64,000 nucleotides of DNA from an uncultured Flavobacteriaceae bacterium (GTDB taxonomy: Bacteria > Bacteroidota > Bacteroidia > Flavobacteriales > Flavobacteriaceae): positions 992,001-1,056,000 of the forward strand of contig CANNBV010000001.1 in the NCBI GenBank assembly GCA_947502975.1, in the 5' to 3' direction. Made by a program: the position numbers and the translations under genes. Below, piece after piece: positions 54,001-62,597 of this stretch. Position 1 is the first letter of the stretch; each line of letters starts with the position of its first letter. A model generated the notes under the pieces. The model made no database searches. It was given only the letters and a program-made list of their open reading frames with translations, and was not told where the DNA came from.

Positions 54001-55304
54001 TGATTAAAAAACTTGTAGTAGTTTTAATTGCTATTTTTACTATCTCGTCATTTGCTCAAGAAGGCACAGCATCACCTTATTCTTTTTATGGTATTGGAAG
54101 CCTAAAATTTAAAGGAACGGTTGAAAATAGAAGTATGGGGGGCTTAAGCATCTTGAGAGATAGCATACATTTGAACTTGAGAAATCCAGCAGCATTTACT
54201 GGTTCAAACCTTCAAATGTTTAAAAATGAAAGTAGGCCTGTAAAATATGCAGTGGGTGGAAGTTACTCAAGTACAGGTTTAAAAAGTGATTCTGGAACCG
54301 CAAATGTGTCTTCTTCAACGTTTGATTATTTAGCACTTAATGTACCAGTCGGTAAATTTGGAGTGGCATTCGGGCTAATGCCATACACAGCGGTAGGTTA
54401 CAAATTAGAAACAGAAAATGATGAAGGCCTAACTACAAACAGGTTTAATGGTGAAGGGGGTTTAAATAAAGCCTTTTTAGGTTTTGGGTATAATATTACT
54501 GATAACTTTAGTGTTGGTGTTAATGCCCAATATAATTTTGGTAACATACAAAATAGCGCTATTGAATTTCGTTTTGATAATGACCGTCTACCCTTATTAT
54601 TACAATCTCGAGAGAATAACCGCTCAGATTTAAGTGGGCTAAATTTTGATTTCGGATTGTATTACAAATCTAAGATTAGTAAATCTTTAGAATTGACAAC
54701 AGCACTAACGTTTACTCCAGAAAGTAATTTGACATCAAAAAATCAAAGAGCGATTTCTACCATTACGATAGGAACTTCAGGTCAAGAGATAGTTTCTAAT
54801 GTGATAAATGTAGATTTAGAAGATCAAGGATTACAAGAAACAGATTTAGTATTACCTTCAAGATTTTCAATAGGTGCAGGTATAGGACAACCAAGAAAAT
54901 GGTTTTTCGGTGCAGAATATGAAAGTCAGAAGACCAGCAATTTCGAGAATGTTTTATATCAAACATCGGCAACTAGTTATGAAGATGGCTCCAGATTCTC
55001 ATTAGGAGGCTTTTTTATTCCAGAATATAATGCGTTTTCTGGTTACTTTAAACGCCTAGTATACAGAGGAGGATTGCGATTTGAGAGAACAGGATTAAAC
55101 ATTGAAAACGAATCAATAAAAGAGTTTGGCATATCTTTTGGAGTAGGTATACCAGTCGGGGATTTTGGTTCTAATGCAAATTTTGGATTTGAGGTTGGTA
55201 AAAGAGGCACCACTAATAATAATTTAATACAAGAGAACTTTATAAATTTTCAGATTAGTTTATCTTTGAACGATAGATGGTTTCAAAAGAGAAAATATGA
55301 CTAA
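54000..55304 (+). CDS. Outer-membrane beta-barrel protein (FadL/PorV-like)
   Basis: The 434-residue protein has a signal peptide (MIKKLVVVLIAIFTISSFAQ). The early part (GIGSLKFKGTVENRSMGGLS then HLNLRNPAAFTGSN) resembles the N-terminal plug region of FadL/PorV-type barrels, and alternating amphipathic strands run to the C-terminus (INFQISLSLNDRWFQKRKYD). It is likely a transport or assembly barrel of the outer membrane; the cargo is unknown. It overlaps coaX by one base and is 18 bp before the TPR protein gene. The order coaX, barrel, TPR protein, lptC is common in the family from general knowledge, which suggests a housekeeping envelope role. Confidence 0.82.
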   Translation: MIKKLVVVLIAIFTISSFAQEGTASPYSFYGIGSLKFKGTVENRSMGGLSILRDSIHLNLRNPAAFTGSNLQMFKNESRPVKYAVGGSYSSTGLKSDSGTANVSSSTFDYLALNVPVGKFGVAFGLMPYTAVGYKLETENDEGLTTNRFNGEGGLNKAFLGFGYNITDNFSVGVNAQYNFGNIQNSAIEFRFDNDRLPLLLQSRENNRSDLSGLNFDFGLYYKSKISKSLELTTALTFTPESNLTSKNQRAISTITIGTSGQEIVSNVINVDLEDQGLQETDLVLPSRFSIGAGIGQPRKWFFGAEYESQKTSNFENVLYQTSATSYEDGSRFSLGGFFIPEYNAFSGYFKRLVYRGGLRFERTGLNIENESIKEFGISFGVGIPVGDFGSNANFGFEVGKRGTTNNNLIQENFINFQISLSLNDRWFQKRKYD

Positions 55305-55322
55305 CAGAGTAACACGATTATC

Positions 55323-56711
55323 ATGAAAACAAAAATTACATTTTTAACTTTTTTATTCGCTTTTTTAGTAGCAGGAGTGAGTGGCGTTAATGCCCAAAAT
55401 GAAGAGCAAATGGCTAAATTGTCTATTATGACAGAATATGCCAAGGCTAAGAATTATGAAGCTGCTTATAAGCCTTTTAAAGAGCTTTGGGCTGAAAATC
55501 CAAAATTTAACCGTGCAATATATGTTTATGGCGAGAAAATATTGGATTATAAAATAGATAAGTCTGCTGGAGATGAGAAAACAGGTTTTATAAACGATTT
55601 AATTAAACTTTGGGAAGATAGAGGAATACATTTTGCTTCTAAAACACCTAAAGGTGAGTATGCAGCAAAAGCCTGTCAGCTAATGTTTGATAATAAGTCG
55701 GTTTTAGGAAAAAGTGATGAGGAATTATATGATTGTTTTGATGCTGCATATAAAGCAGACAAAGAAACGTTCAAAAACCCTAAAAGCTTATATACTTACT
55801 TTTATTTGATGGTGAAGTTATATGATGCAGGTAAAAAACCAGCGAAAGACCTATTTAACAAATATGATGATGTTGTAGAGAAAATTGAAGATGAAATCAA
55901 ATATGCATCTGAAAAATTGAATAAACTTGCAGAAAAAGAAGAGGCTGGGACACCATTAACATCAAAAGATAAAAAGTATAAGAAATACTACGGACAAGTA
56001 TTAAACGCATACGATCAAATCTCGGGGAGTATTGATTCTCAATTGGGTGGTCGTGCAAACTGTGAAAACTTGATTCCATTATACAATAAAGATTTTGATG
56101 CACATGCGACTGATGCTGTGTGGTTGAGACGTGCTGTAAGTAGAATGTATAATAAGGAATGTACAGAAGATCCATTATATGAGAAATTAGTAAAAGCTTA
56201 TGATGCAACAGCACCATCTGCAGATACAAAATACTTCGTGGCAACTATTCTTCTTAAAAATGGCAAAACTTCTGAAGCTGAGAAATATCTTAAACAATCT
56301 TATGATTTAGAAACAGATACCTTTAAGAAAGCAAAATTGGCTAATAGAATTGGTTTGATTTTGAAGAAAAAAGGAAGATATGGGCAAGCTAGAGGGTATT
56401 TTAGAGATGCTCTAAAATTAAACCCATCAAACGGACGTCCACACCTTTCTATTGCAGCAATGTATGCAGCAAGTGCGAAAAATTGTGGAGATACAAACTT
56501 TAATAAGAGAGCTGTATATTGGTATGCTGCGCAAGAAGCTAGAAAAGCATCTCGTGTAGATCCAACATTAAAGAAAGCTGCTGCGCAAAGTGCTGCTAAT
56601 TATTCAGCAAAAGCGCCTCAAAAAGCAGAGATTTTTACCGAAGGGAACAGTGGAAAAGTAATCAAAATTGGCTGTTGGATTGGGGCTTCGGTAACAGTGC
56701 CAAACATTTAA
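55323..56711 (+). CDS. Periplasmic TPR protein
   Basis: The 462-residue protein has a signal peptide (MKTKITFLTFLFAFLVAGVSGVNAQ, cleaved near residue 25). The remainder is mostly helical, with clear TPR units in the C-terminal half (YFVATILLKNGKTSEAEKYL near 302; AKLANRIGLILKKKGRYGQA then FRDALKLNPSNGRPHLS near 340-385) and Lys-rich coiled regions before them. TPR proteins bind partner proteins; nothing indicates which. The stop codon overlaps the lptC start (TAATG at 56709-56713). The position between a barrel protein gene and lptC points to outer-membrane biogenesis, but this is inference. Confidence 0.85.
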   Translation: MKTKITFLTFLFAFLVAGVSGVNAQNEEQMAKLSIMTEYAKAKNYEAAYKPFKELWAENPKFNRAIYVYGEKILDYKIDKSAGDEKTGFINDLIKLWEDRGIHFASKTPKGEYAAKACQLMFDNKSVLGKSDEELYDCFDAAYKADKETFKNPKSLYTYFYLMVKLYDAGKKPAKDLFNKYDDVVEKIEDEIKYASEKLNKLAEKEEAGTPLTSKDKKYKKYYGQVLNAYDQISGSIDSQLGGRANCENLIPLYNKDFDAHATDAVWLRRAVSRMYNKECTEDPLYEKLVKAYDATAPSADTKYFVATILLKNGKTSEAEKYLKQSYDLETDTFKKAKLANRIGLILKKKGRYGQARGYFRDALKLNPSNGRPHLSIAAMYAASAKNCGDTNFNKRAVYWYAAQEARKASRVDPTLKKAAAQSAANYSAKAPQKAEIFTEGNSGKVIKIGCWIGASVTVPNI

Positions 56712-57265
56712 TGCAAAACAACACATTAAAATATAATACTTTAAACATAGTCATAACGTTAGTTATGGCTATGTTTTTTTCTTGTAAAAATAACTTTAAA
56801 GACGTTCAGAAAATTGGTATTTCTGAAAATGAGCCTATAGGTGTTGCTGAAAATATTAATTTAAAATATACAGACTCTGGTAAGGTAAAAGCTATTTTAA
56901 AAAGCCCTAAAATGTTTGATTATAGCAATAGAGAATTTGCCTATAACGAATTTACTGATGGTGTTAACCTTGAGCTTTTTGAAGATGGAAAGAAGAGTGT
57001 TGTAGTTTCTGATTACGCTATTATTTATAATAAAACTAATATTATTGACCTACAAGGTAATGTTAAGATAACCACACATAGTAATGACACCCTTTACGCA
57101 GAACAACTTTACTACGATCAAATAAAAGAGTGGTTGTTTACCAATAAACCTGTAACATTTAGAACAGGACAAGATTTGATAAACGGTAACGGTTTTGATT
57201 CTAATTCAAAATTTACTAATGCAGAAGTTTTAGAAATTACAGGGCTTATTACTGTTAATGAATAA
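56711..57265 (+). CDS. lptC: LPS-export protein LptC (lipoprotein form)
   Basis: I start at ATG 56711 (184 residues); an upstream in-frame TTG at 56675 would lie inside the preceding gene. The start shares its A with the previous stop codon. The N-terminus is a lipoprotein signal (Cys25 in MFFSCKN) instead of the membrane anchor used in Proteobacteria. The rest is the LptC/OstA-like beta-jellyroll: LKYTDSGKVKAILKSPKMFD, GVNLELFEDGKKSVVVSDYA, IIDLQGNVKITTHSNDTLYA and the C-terminal GNGFDSNSKFTNAEVL. LptC hands lipopolysaccharide from LptB2FG to LptA across the periplasm. Confidence 0.9.
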   Translation: MQNNTLKYNTLNIVITLVMAMFFSCKNNFKDVQKIGISENEPIGVAENINLKYTDSGKVKAILKSPKMFDYSNREFAYNEFTDGVNLELFEDGKKSVVVSDYAIIYNKTNIIDLQGNVKITTHSNDTLYAEQLYYDQIKEWLFTNKPVTFRTGQDLINGNGFDSNSKFTNAEVLEITGLITVNE

Positions 57266-57282
57266 TTTTTCAGTATTCCCAT

Positions 57283-57315
57283 TCTGTAATTAAAGTTCTA
57301 TTTTAAGTATCTTTG
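57283..57315 (+). promoter_or_regulatory. Promoter of the small membrane protein / CNNM operon
   Basis: TCTG (57283-57286, one mismatch to TTTG), 21-bp spacer and TATCTTTG (57308-57315) match the Bacteroidota pattern. The ATG at 57336 lies 20 bp downstream. Confidence 0.55.
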
Positions 57316-57335
57316 CTATATAATTTATTTCAAAC

Positions 57336-57524
57336 ATGAGATACGCTAAGTTTTTTCAATTTGTATACTTAGTTTTTGGAGCATTGTTTTTATATGATGC
57401 TATTTCAAAATATACTGCTACTGGTAAAATTGCTTACCCTTCAATCTTGTTGGGTATTACTGCAATTTTTATGTTTTTCTTCAGAAGAAAGTTTATGAAA
57501 AAATTTGAAAATAAAGATCAATAA
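57336..57524 (+). CDS. Small two-helix membrane protein
   Basis: A 62-residue protein with two hydrophobic helices (about 8-23, FVYLVFGALFLYDAIS; and 34-49, ILLGITAIFMFFFRR) and a basic tail (RRKFMKKFENKDQ). The second start follows its stop with no gap (TAA-ATG at 57522-57527), and it has its own promoter, so it is a true gene and not an artefact. I do not recognise a function. Close coupling to the CNNM-type protein suggests that it may be an accessory subunit. Confidence 0.82.
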   Translation: MRYAKFFQFVYLVFGALFLYDAISKYTATGKIAYPSILLGITAIFMFFFRRKFMKKFENKDQ

Positions 57525-58814
57525 ATGACATTCTATGTTGTTATTATTGTAATGTCTTTAATCCTATCTGCATTTTTTTCAGGAATGGAGATAGCCTATG
57601 TGTCGTCCAATAAAATTCATATTGAAATTGAGAAAAAGCAAGAAGGTATTCTTGCAGTTGTATTAAGAAAGTTAACTGCTAAACCATCTAAATTTATTAC
57701 TACAATGCTCATTGGTAACAATATAGCGTTAGTAATTTATGGGTTTTTTATGGGAGATGTTTTAGTTCAGTGGTTTCAGTCTATGTTGCCATCTCAATAT
57801 AACTTTATAAACTACCTTCTTACAGATTTGAGTCTTTTGTCACAAACAGTTATTTCAACATTTGTGATTTTAATTACTGCTGAATTTTTACCCAAAGTAT
57901 TCTTTCAAATATATGCAAATACACTTCTAAAAGTTTTAGCAGTTCCAGCATACATATTTTATAGATTGTTTACTTGGGTTTCAGATTTCGTGATTTGGAT
58001 TTCAGATTTAGTGTTGAAGTATTTCTTTAAAACCGAAGGCGATAATATACAAATGGCCTTTACTAAGGTAGAGTTAGGCAATTATATAAGTGAGCAAATG
58101 GAATCTGTTGAAGCACATGATGAGGTAGATTCAGAAATTCAAATTTTTCAAAATGCATTAGAGTTTTCTGAAGTAAAAGCGCGAGAAGTGATGGTGCCTA
58201 GAACAGAGATTATAGCTGTTGATATCAATGATACGGTCAAATCTCTAAATGGCTTATTCACTGAAACGGGGTGTTCTAAAATACTGGTGTATAAAGATTC
58301 TATTGATGATATTTTAGGTTACGTACACTCTTTTGAACTTTTTAAAAAACCTAAAACGATAAAGTCTATTTTATTGCCTGTAGAATTTGTTCCAGGAACC
58401 GTTTTAATTAGTGATGTATTAAATATATTAATTAAGAAACGGAAAAGTATTGCTGTCGTTTTAGACGAATATGGGGGTACCTCTGGAATTATGACTGTTG
58501 AAGACATCGTTGAAGAATTATTTGGGGAAATTGAAGATGAACATGATACTGTGGTTTTAGAAGAACAGCAGATTAATGAACATACATATCGTTTTTCAGC
58601 AAGAATGGAAGTGGATTATATTAATGAAACCTATAAAATGAACCTACCTGAAGATGAAACCTACGAAACTTTGGGAGGACTAATTGTAAATCATACTGAA
58701 GAGATACCTCAAAAAGATGAAGTAATTACTATGGAGGCATTTCAGTTCACAATTTTAGAAGTATCTAATACTAAAATTGATTTAGTTGAAGTAAAACTGA
58801 TTGAAGAAGATTAA
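57525..58814 (+). CDS. CNNM/CorC-type membrane transporter (hemolysin family)
   Basis: The 429-residue protein has an N-terminal DUF21/CNNM domain with about four helices (residues 1-160; opening FFSGMEIAYVSSNKIHIE), a linker VMVPRTEIIAV that starts the CBS pair (about 205-325; DEYGGTSGIMTVEDIVEELF near the second CBS), and a C-terminal CorC_HlyC domain (about 345-428; ETYETLGGLIV). Such proteins are linked to Mg2+/Co2+ export or regulation of ion transport; older names call them hemolysins. GldE of gliding bacteria belongs to the same superfamily, but I have no motif that makes this GldE. The ATG follows the preceding stop directly. Confidence 0.92.
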   Translation: MTFYVVIIVMSLILSAFFSGMEIAYVSSNKIHIEIEKKQEGILAVVLRKLTAKPSKFITTMLIGNNIALVIYGFFMGDVLVQWFQSMLPSQYNFINYLLTDLSLLSQTVISTFVILITAEFLPKVFFQIYANTLLKVLAVPAYIFYRLFTWVSDFVIWISDLVLKYFFKTEGDNIQMAFTKVELGNYISEQMESVEAHDEVDSEIQIFQNALEFSEVKAREVMVPRTEIIAVDINDTVKSLNGLFTETGCSKILVYKDSIDDILGYVHSFELFKKPKTIKSILLPVEFVPGTVLISDVLNILIKKRKSIAVVLDEYGGTSGIMTVEDIVEELFGEIEDEHDTVVLEEQQINEHTYRFSARMEVDYINETYKMNLPEDETYETLGGLIVNHTEEIPQKDEVITMEAFQFTILEVSNTKIDLVEVKLIEED

Positions 58815-59012
58815 TTGTAGCAAACTTCTGAAAATTGAAGTAATAATTAATGCCGGTTTCTCCTTTTATTATTAAATAGAAAATGGTATTTTCGCGCACG
58901 ATATTTTTGTCAAATTGTAATTTTAAAAGCACTATTGGCGTTTAAATAATTAGATTCGAGATAAAAATTGGTTAGTAATACCAACTTAACACTATAAAAT
59001 TTTAAGTAACAA

Positions 59013-61163
59013 ATGGCAGTTTTAAATAAAATTAGACAACGCTCATTATTCCTAATAATAATAATTGCATTAGCATTATTCTCTTTTGTATTAGCAGATT
59101 TATTTAGAAATAGCGATGCCCTTTCAGCAAGATCTCAAAGCACAGTTGCAACAATAAACGGTAAGGATATTGATCGTGATGAGTTTATACAGAAAGTAGA
59201 GAACATGCAACGTCGTATGGGACCAAATGCTACCAATACGCAAGTGATGAATAATGTTTGGAATCAAGAGGTAAGAACAGCAGTATTTGAAACTCAGTAT
59301 GATAAACTTGAGATCTCTATTGAAAAAGATCAAATGCGTGATTTATTAAAAGGGCCATTGTCTTCTAATCCTGAGTTTTTAAATGAAGCTGGATTATTTG
59401 ATGAAAATAAATTGAATGAGTTTATTGCAAATTTAAAAGCCATTGCGCCAAAACCAGGCTTTTTAGGTGGACAACCCTTAACGTATAATGATTGGGTAAA
59501 TTACGAGCAACAACTTGCTAATAATGCATTGCAACAAAACTATTTTAATTTAGTGAAGGCTGGTTTAGTTGGTACTTTAGCAGAAGGAGAACTTGAGCAT
59601 CAATTAGAAGGAAATAAAGTAGATATTAAATTTGTCCAAATACCGTATTCTAAAGTTGCTGATAGTAGCATTGCTGTTACCAAGTCTGATATAGAAGCTT
59701 ATATAAAAGCACATAAAAATGAGTTTGAAGTAGAAGCTTCAAGAGATATAAAATATGTGGAGTTTAAGGAAACGGCTACTATAGAAGATGAAAATGCATT
59801 TAAAGCAACCTTAAACAATTTTAAAAGCGGTAGCGCAGCAACAGCTAGACAAGATGCTATTGCTCCTTTTTCAACTGTTGAAAATAACGAAGAGTATATC
59901 AACTTAACCGCTGAATCTGACCTTAAATTTGATGATCGTTTTGTGTTTAAGTCTAGTTTACCAGCACAAATTGCTGATAGTATTTATAACCTAAATAATG
60001 GAGAAACTTACGGACCTTACAGAGATGGAGATTTCTTTAAACTTACCAAGTTAATTGAAACAAAACAAGTTGCAGATTCAGCCAAGGTAAGACATATTTT
60101 AATTCCCTTTATAGGATCTCAAAGCTCAGGTGCACCTGCTACGCAAACAGAAGAGCAAGCTAAAACTACAGCAGATAGTTTATTAACGATTTTGAAAAGA
60201 GATAAGTCAAAATTCCCAGAATTTGTCAAAGAGTTTTCTAGTGATCAAGGAAGTGTAGCAAATGAAGGCAGATACGATTGGCATCCATATGGCACAATGG
60301 TTACAGAATTTAATGATTTTGAATTCAACGGAAAAGTAGGTGATATTGATGTTGTAAAAACTGTTTTCGGATTCCATATTGTTGAAATTGAAGGATTAAC
60401 AGATAAAAAGAAAGCTGTAAAAGTTGGAACTATAGCTCGAAAAATTGAACCATCAGAAAACACTATAAATGCAGTTTTTAGAGATGCGTCTAATTTTGAA
60501 ATTGCTGCAGCAAAAGGAGATTTTGAAGAAGTAGCGAAGTCAAGCAACTATGCTGTTCGTCCCGTAAATGGTGTAAAAGCTTTAGACGAAAGTATCCCTG
60601 GAATTGGAAATCAAAGACCAATTGTACGTTGGGCATTCGAAGAAGATGCAGAAGTTGGAGATGTAAAACGTTTCACTATTTCTGGAGGATATGCTATTGC
60701 TCAACTAGTAGCAAAAAATAAAGAAGGCTTAATGGCTGTTGAAGATGCTTCGGCTACAGTACTTCCTAAAATAAGAAAAGAGCGTAAAGCTGAAATAATT
60801 AAAGGACAAGTTGCTGCAAATATCATAGAAGATGTTGCTACAGCCGAAAATACTACGGTAAGAACTGCATTGGCGGTTAACATGAAAAACCCAACTATTT
60901 CTGGAGCTGGAAAAGAACCTCTAGTTGTTGGTGCTGCCTTTGCATTAGAAGAAGGAGAAACGTCAAAATTAATCGCTGGAGAGAAAGGAGTATATATGGT
61001 TCAGGTGACTAAAAAGACACCAGCTGTAGAATTGGATAATTATCAATCTTTTGCTAATAGAGTAGAAATTCAAAAATCTAGTGTTGTAAATTCTAAACTT
61101 TATGATGCATTAAAAGAAGCTGCCGATATTGAAGATAATAGAGCAAAGCTTCAAATACAATAA
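59013..61163 (+). CDS. PpiD-like peptidyl-prolyl isomerase / periplasmic chaperone
   Basis: The 716-residue protein has one N-terminal membrane anchor (residues about 11-31, LFLIIIIALALFSFVLADLF), a SurA_N-like chaperone region (about 40-240; INGKDIDRDEFIQKVENMQ), and one parvulin domain (about 358-465; KVRHILIPF, FVKEFSSDQGS, FGFHIVEI). The insert SSGAPATQTEEQAK in the parvulin domain is normal for Bacteroidota PpiD. It would face the periplasm and help fold outer-membrane and secreted proteins. The 198 bp before the gene hold no other gene; TATTTTCG at about 58889-58896 is a weak -7 candidate. A terminator follows. Confidence 0.93.
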   Translation: MAVLNKIRQRSLFLIIIIALALFSFVLADLFRNSDALSARSQSTVATINGKDIDRDEFIQKVENMQRRMGPNATNTQVMNNVWNQEVRTAVFETQYDKLEISIEKDQMRDLLKGPLSSNPEFLNEAGLFDENKLNEFIANLKAIAPKPGFLGGQPLTYNDWVNYEQQLANNALQQNYFNLVKAGLVGTLAEGELEHQLEGNKVDIKFVQIPYSKVADSSIAVTKSDIEAYIKAHKNEFEVEASRDIKYVEFKETATIEDENAFKATLNNFKSGSAATARQDAIAPFSTVENNEEYINLTAESDLKFDDRFVFKSSLPAQIADSIYNLNNGETYGPYRDGDFFKLTKLIETKQVADSAKVRHILIPFIGSQSSGAPATQTEEQAKTTADSLLTILKRDKSKFPEFVKEFSSDQGSVANEGRYDWHPYGTMVTEFNDFEFNGKVGDIDVVKTVFGFHIVEIEGLTDKKKAVKVGTIARKIEPSENTINAVFRDASNFEIAAAKGDFEEVAKSSNYAVRPVNGVKALDESIPGIGNQRPIVRWAFEEDAEVGDVKRFTISGGYAIAQLVAKNKEGLMAVEDASATVLPKIRKERKAEIIKGQVAANIIEDVATAENTTVRTALAVNMKNPTISGAGKEPLVVGAAFALEEGETSKLIAGEKGVYMVQVTKKTPAVELDNYQSFANRVEIQKSSVVNSKLYDALKEAADIEDNRAKLQIQ

Positions 61164-61190
61164 ATTAAATAAAAACTAACTCAAGTTTAT

Positions 61191-61215
61191 GCCTCAGTTA
61201 TACTGGGGCTTTTTT
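61191..61215 (+). terminator. Terminator of the PpiD-like gene
   Basis: GCCTCAG (61191-61197) pairs with CTGGGGC (61203-61209) through one T-G wobble around loop TTATA, followed by six T residues. It touches the stop codon of the convergent kinase gene (61214-61216). Confidence 0.9.
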
Positions 61216-62524
61216 ATAAGATCATTTTTGTATAAGGTATAACTGTATTAAAACCTTTTTGGTTAAAATAGGTAGTTGGGTTGTTTTCAGAGGCTGCAAG
61301 TATAAAATCTCCACCCCATGCGCCTAGACTTTTTATAGCGCCATCAAAATCATCAAAATAGCTAGATGTAACAGTGTCTTGTTGTGTAACATCTGAAATA
61401 ATCTGTTCGTGTATTTCTAATAATTTTTGAAATTCTCCTAAAGTCTCACAAGACATCATTTGTGAAGTAATCTTATTAATCTTAGAAATAACAGGTTGTA
61501 AATCGTATTCTAATGATTTGTAATGCGCAATACCTTTTCTACTATTTTGTTTTTTATTCAGATATATAAAATAGAGTTTGTCTTTAAACGAAGGCTCAAA
61601 AGTCACAGGTGTTACAATGGGAATGTCTTCTGACAACTGATATGTAATGGAAGTATTGTGTTGGGCACAAGCTATATCATAACCGCTACCACCGAAGGTG
61701 AGCGCAAGTAATTTAAACGCATCTACGTTAGCCCATTGCGCAATATTATTTATTAAAGTGGAAGAAGTGCCTAATCCCCAGTTTTTTGGGAAATCTAGAT
61801 GTGTTTCTATCTCAAAACCTTTATTATCACTGAGGAAATTTGAATTCAATTTTCGAACTGCACATAAAATTTGTAATAACCTAGAATTAGGTTCATCAGG
61901 ATGTATTTCAGCAAGTGTTGCATTAAAAATAACATCTAAATCGAGTTTAGTTTCAAACCATATACGTTTCTGATCATCAAAACTTTTCCAATAAATTTTT
62001 GATGTTTCTATAGGTTTCACACTAAGCGATTGTCCGTCTCTAGTAGGAACTGCAAGAGCTAGAGCACCGTCTAAAACAACATATTCACCTGTTAATAATA
62101 ATTTGCCGTTACTTCTAAATATCTGTGATTTTTTTTTGCTTTCTAATGGAGTGCCTTCGAGTGCCTCAGGCACCAAATCGTCTTTCATTTTCATGGTGTC
62201 CGCAGCTCTCGCGGTGTCTGAGGTTCTCGAAGACACCTTGTCCCTGTAAGCAACAGAGAGCTTAGGCAAATTATCATAATTCTTTTCAATTAATGCTTCC
62301 TTTTTATTTCTGCTCCAACCTTGAATTTGCTTTTCTCTGTAAAAAGCTTCATCTACTCTTGTAAATTCTTCTGCGTAAACCAACTTAACAGGTAATCTCT
62401 TTTTCGTATGATTTGCACCTAAACCATTTTGGTGTTGATTTAATCGCTTTTCTAAGTCAATGGTACTTCCAGTGTAGTAACTTCCATCAGAACATTCTAA
62501 TATGTAAACGTAAGCTTTGGTCAT
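61214..62524 (-). CDS. GIY-YIG nuclease module fused to a GYDIA-type GHMP kinase
   Basis: I start at ATG 62524 (436 residues); the frame is open to TTG 62578, but MTKAYVYILEC is the usual GIY-YIG start. Residues 1-90 are a complete GIY-YIG domain (YVYIL, YYTGS, conserved Arg in DLEKRLNQH, and Glu in FYREKQIQGW). Residues 91-133 are a low-complexity linker encoded by short palindromic repeats. Residues about 134-436 are a GHMP kinase of the flavobacterial GYDIA type: SNGKLLLTGEYVVLDGA, the ATP loop GLGTSSTL, FGGSGYDIACAQ and GAWGGDFILAAS. The kinase likely acts in the mevalonate pathway (HMG-CoA reductase is just upstream). GYDIA proteins normally begin near SNGK, so the nuclease is an addition. 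The kinase might also be translated separately from ATG 62194 or 62188. Confidence 0.88.
   Translation of the reverse strand: MTKAYVYILECSDGSYYTGSTIDLEKRLNQHQNGLGANHTKKRLPVKLVYAEEFTRVDEAFYREKQIQGWSRNKKEALIEKNYDNLPKLSVAYRDKVSSRTSDTARAADTMKMKDDLVPEALEGTPLESKKKSQIFRSNGKLLLTGEYVVLDGALALAVPTRDGQSLSVKPIETSKIYWKSFDDQKRIWFETKLDLDVIFNATLAEIHPDEPNSRLLQILCAVRKLNSNFLSDNKGFEIETHLDFPKNWGLGTSSTLINNIAQWANVDAFKLLALTFGGSGYDIACAQHNTSITYQLSEDIPIVTPVTFEPSFKDKLYFIYLNKKQNSRKGIAHYKSLEYDLQPVISKINKITSQMMSCETLGEFQKLLEIHEQIISDVTQQDTVTSSYFDDFDGAIKSLGAWGGDFILAASENNPTTYFNQKGFNTVIPYTKMIL
62151..62174 (-). repeat. REP-like unit 1 in the nuclease/kinase linker
   Basis: On the minus strand the unit reads GGTGCCTGAGG-CA-CTCGAAGGCAC. 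It matches unit 2 (62213-62237) at about 20 of 25 positions but in the opposite orientation. It contains the small hairpin GTGCC/GGCAC and codes for VPEALEGT in the fusion protein. Confidence 0.65.
62195..62237 (+). repeat. REP-like units 2 and 3 in the nuclease/kinase linker
   Basis: Unit 2 (62213-62237) reads GGTGTCTGAGG-TT-CTCGAAGACACC and its ends pair (GGTGTCT/AGACACC). A diverged third copy overlaps it on the left (62195-62214: GGTGTCCGCAGCTCTCGCGG). Both lie inside the coding sequence of the fusion and lack the AT bias of their surroundings. Confidence 0.6.
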
Positions 62525-62531
62525 TTTAAGT

Positions 62532-62543
62532 GTGCCTTCGAGT
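62532..62543 (-). repeat. Distal direct-repeat copy bordering the nuclease module
   Basis: GTGCCTTCGAGT is repeated exactly at 62151-62162, so the 12-bp copies flank the whole GIY-YIG module (distance 381 bp). In the frame they code for LLEGT and ALEGT. Confidence 0.55.
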
Positions 62544-62597
62544 AGATTTTGAGTTTTTTCAATAAACTCCTCAGACAACAGATATTTATATTAATTT

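Noticed and set aside
61214-62237. A classical insertion sequence or homing intron in the kinase gene
   Set aside because: No transposase, terminal inverted repeats of IS type or intron structure are visible; only the GIY-YIG domain and short palindromes are present.
62525-62578. TTG start at 62578 adding 18 residues to the nuclease/kinase fusion
   Set aside because: The added residues resemble no family, and the GIY-YIG domain has its usual Met start at 62524. I cannot fully exclude the longer form.
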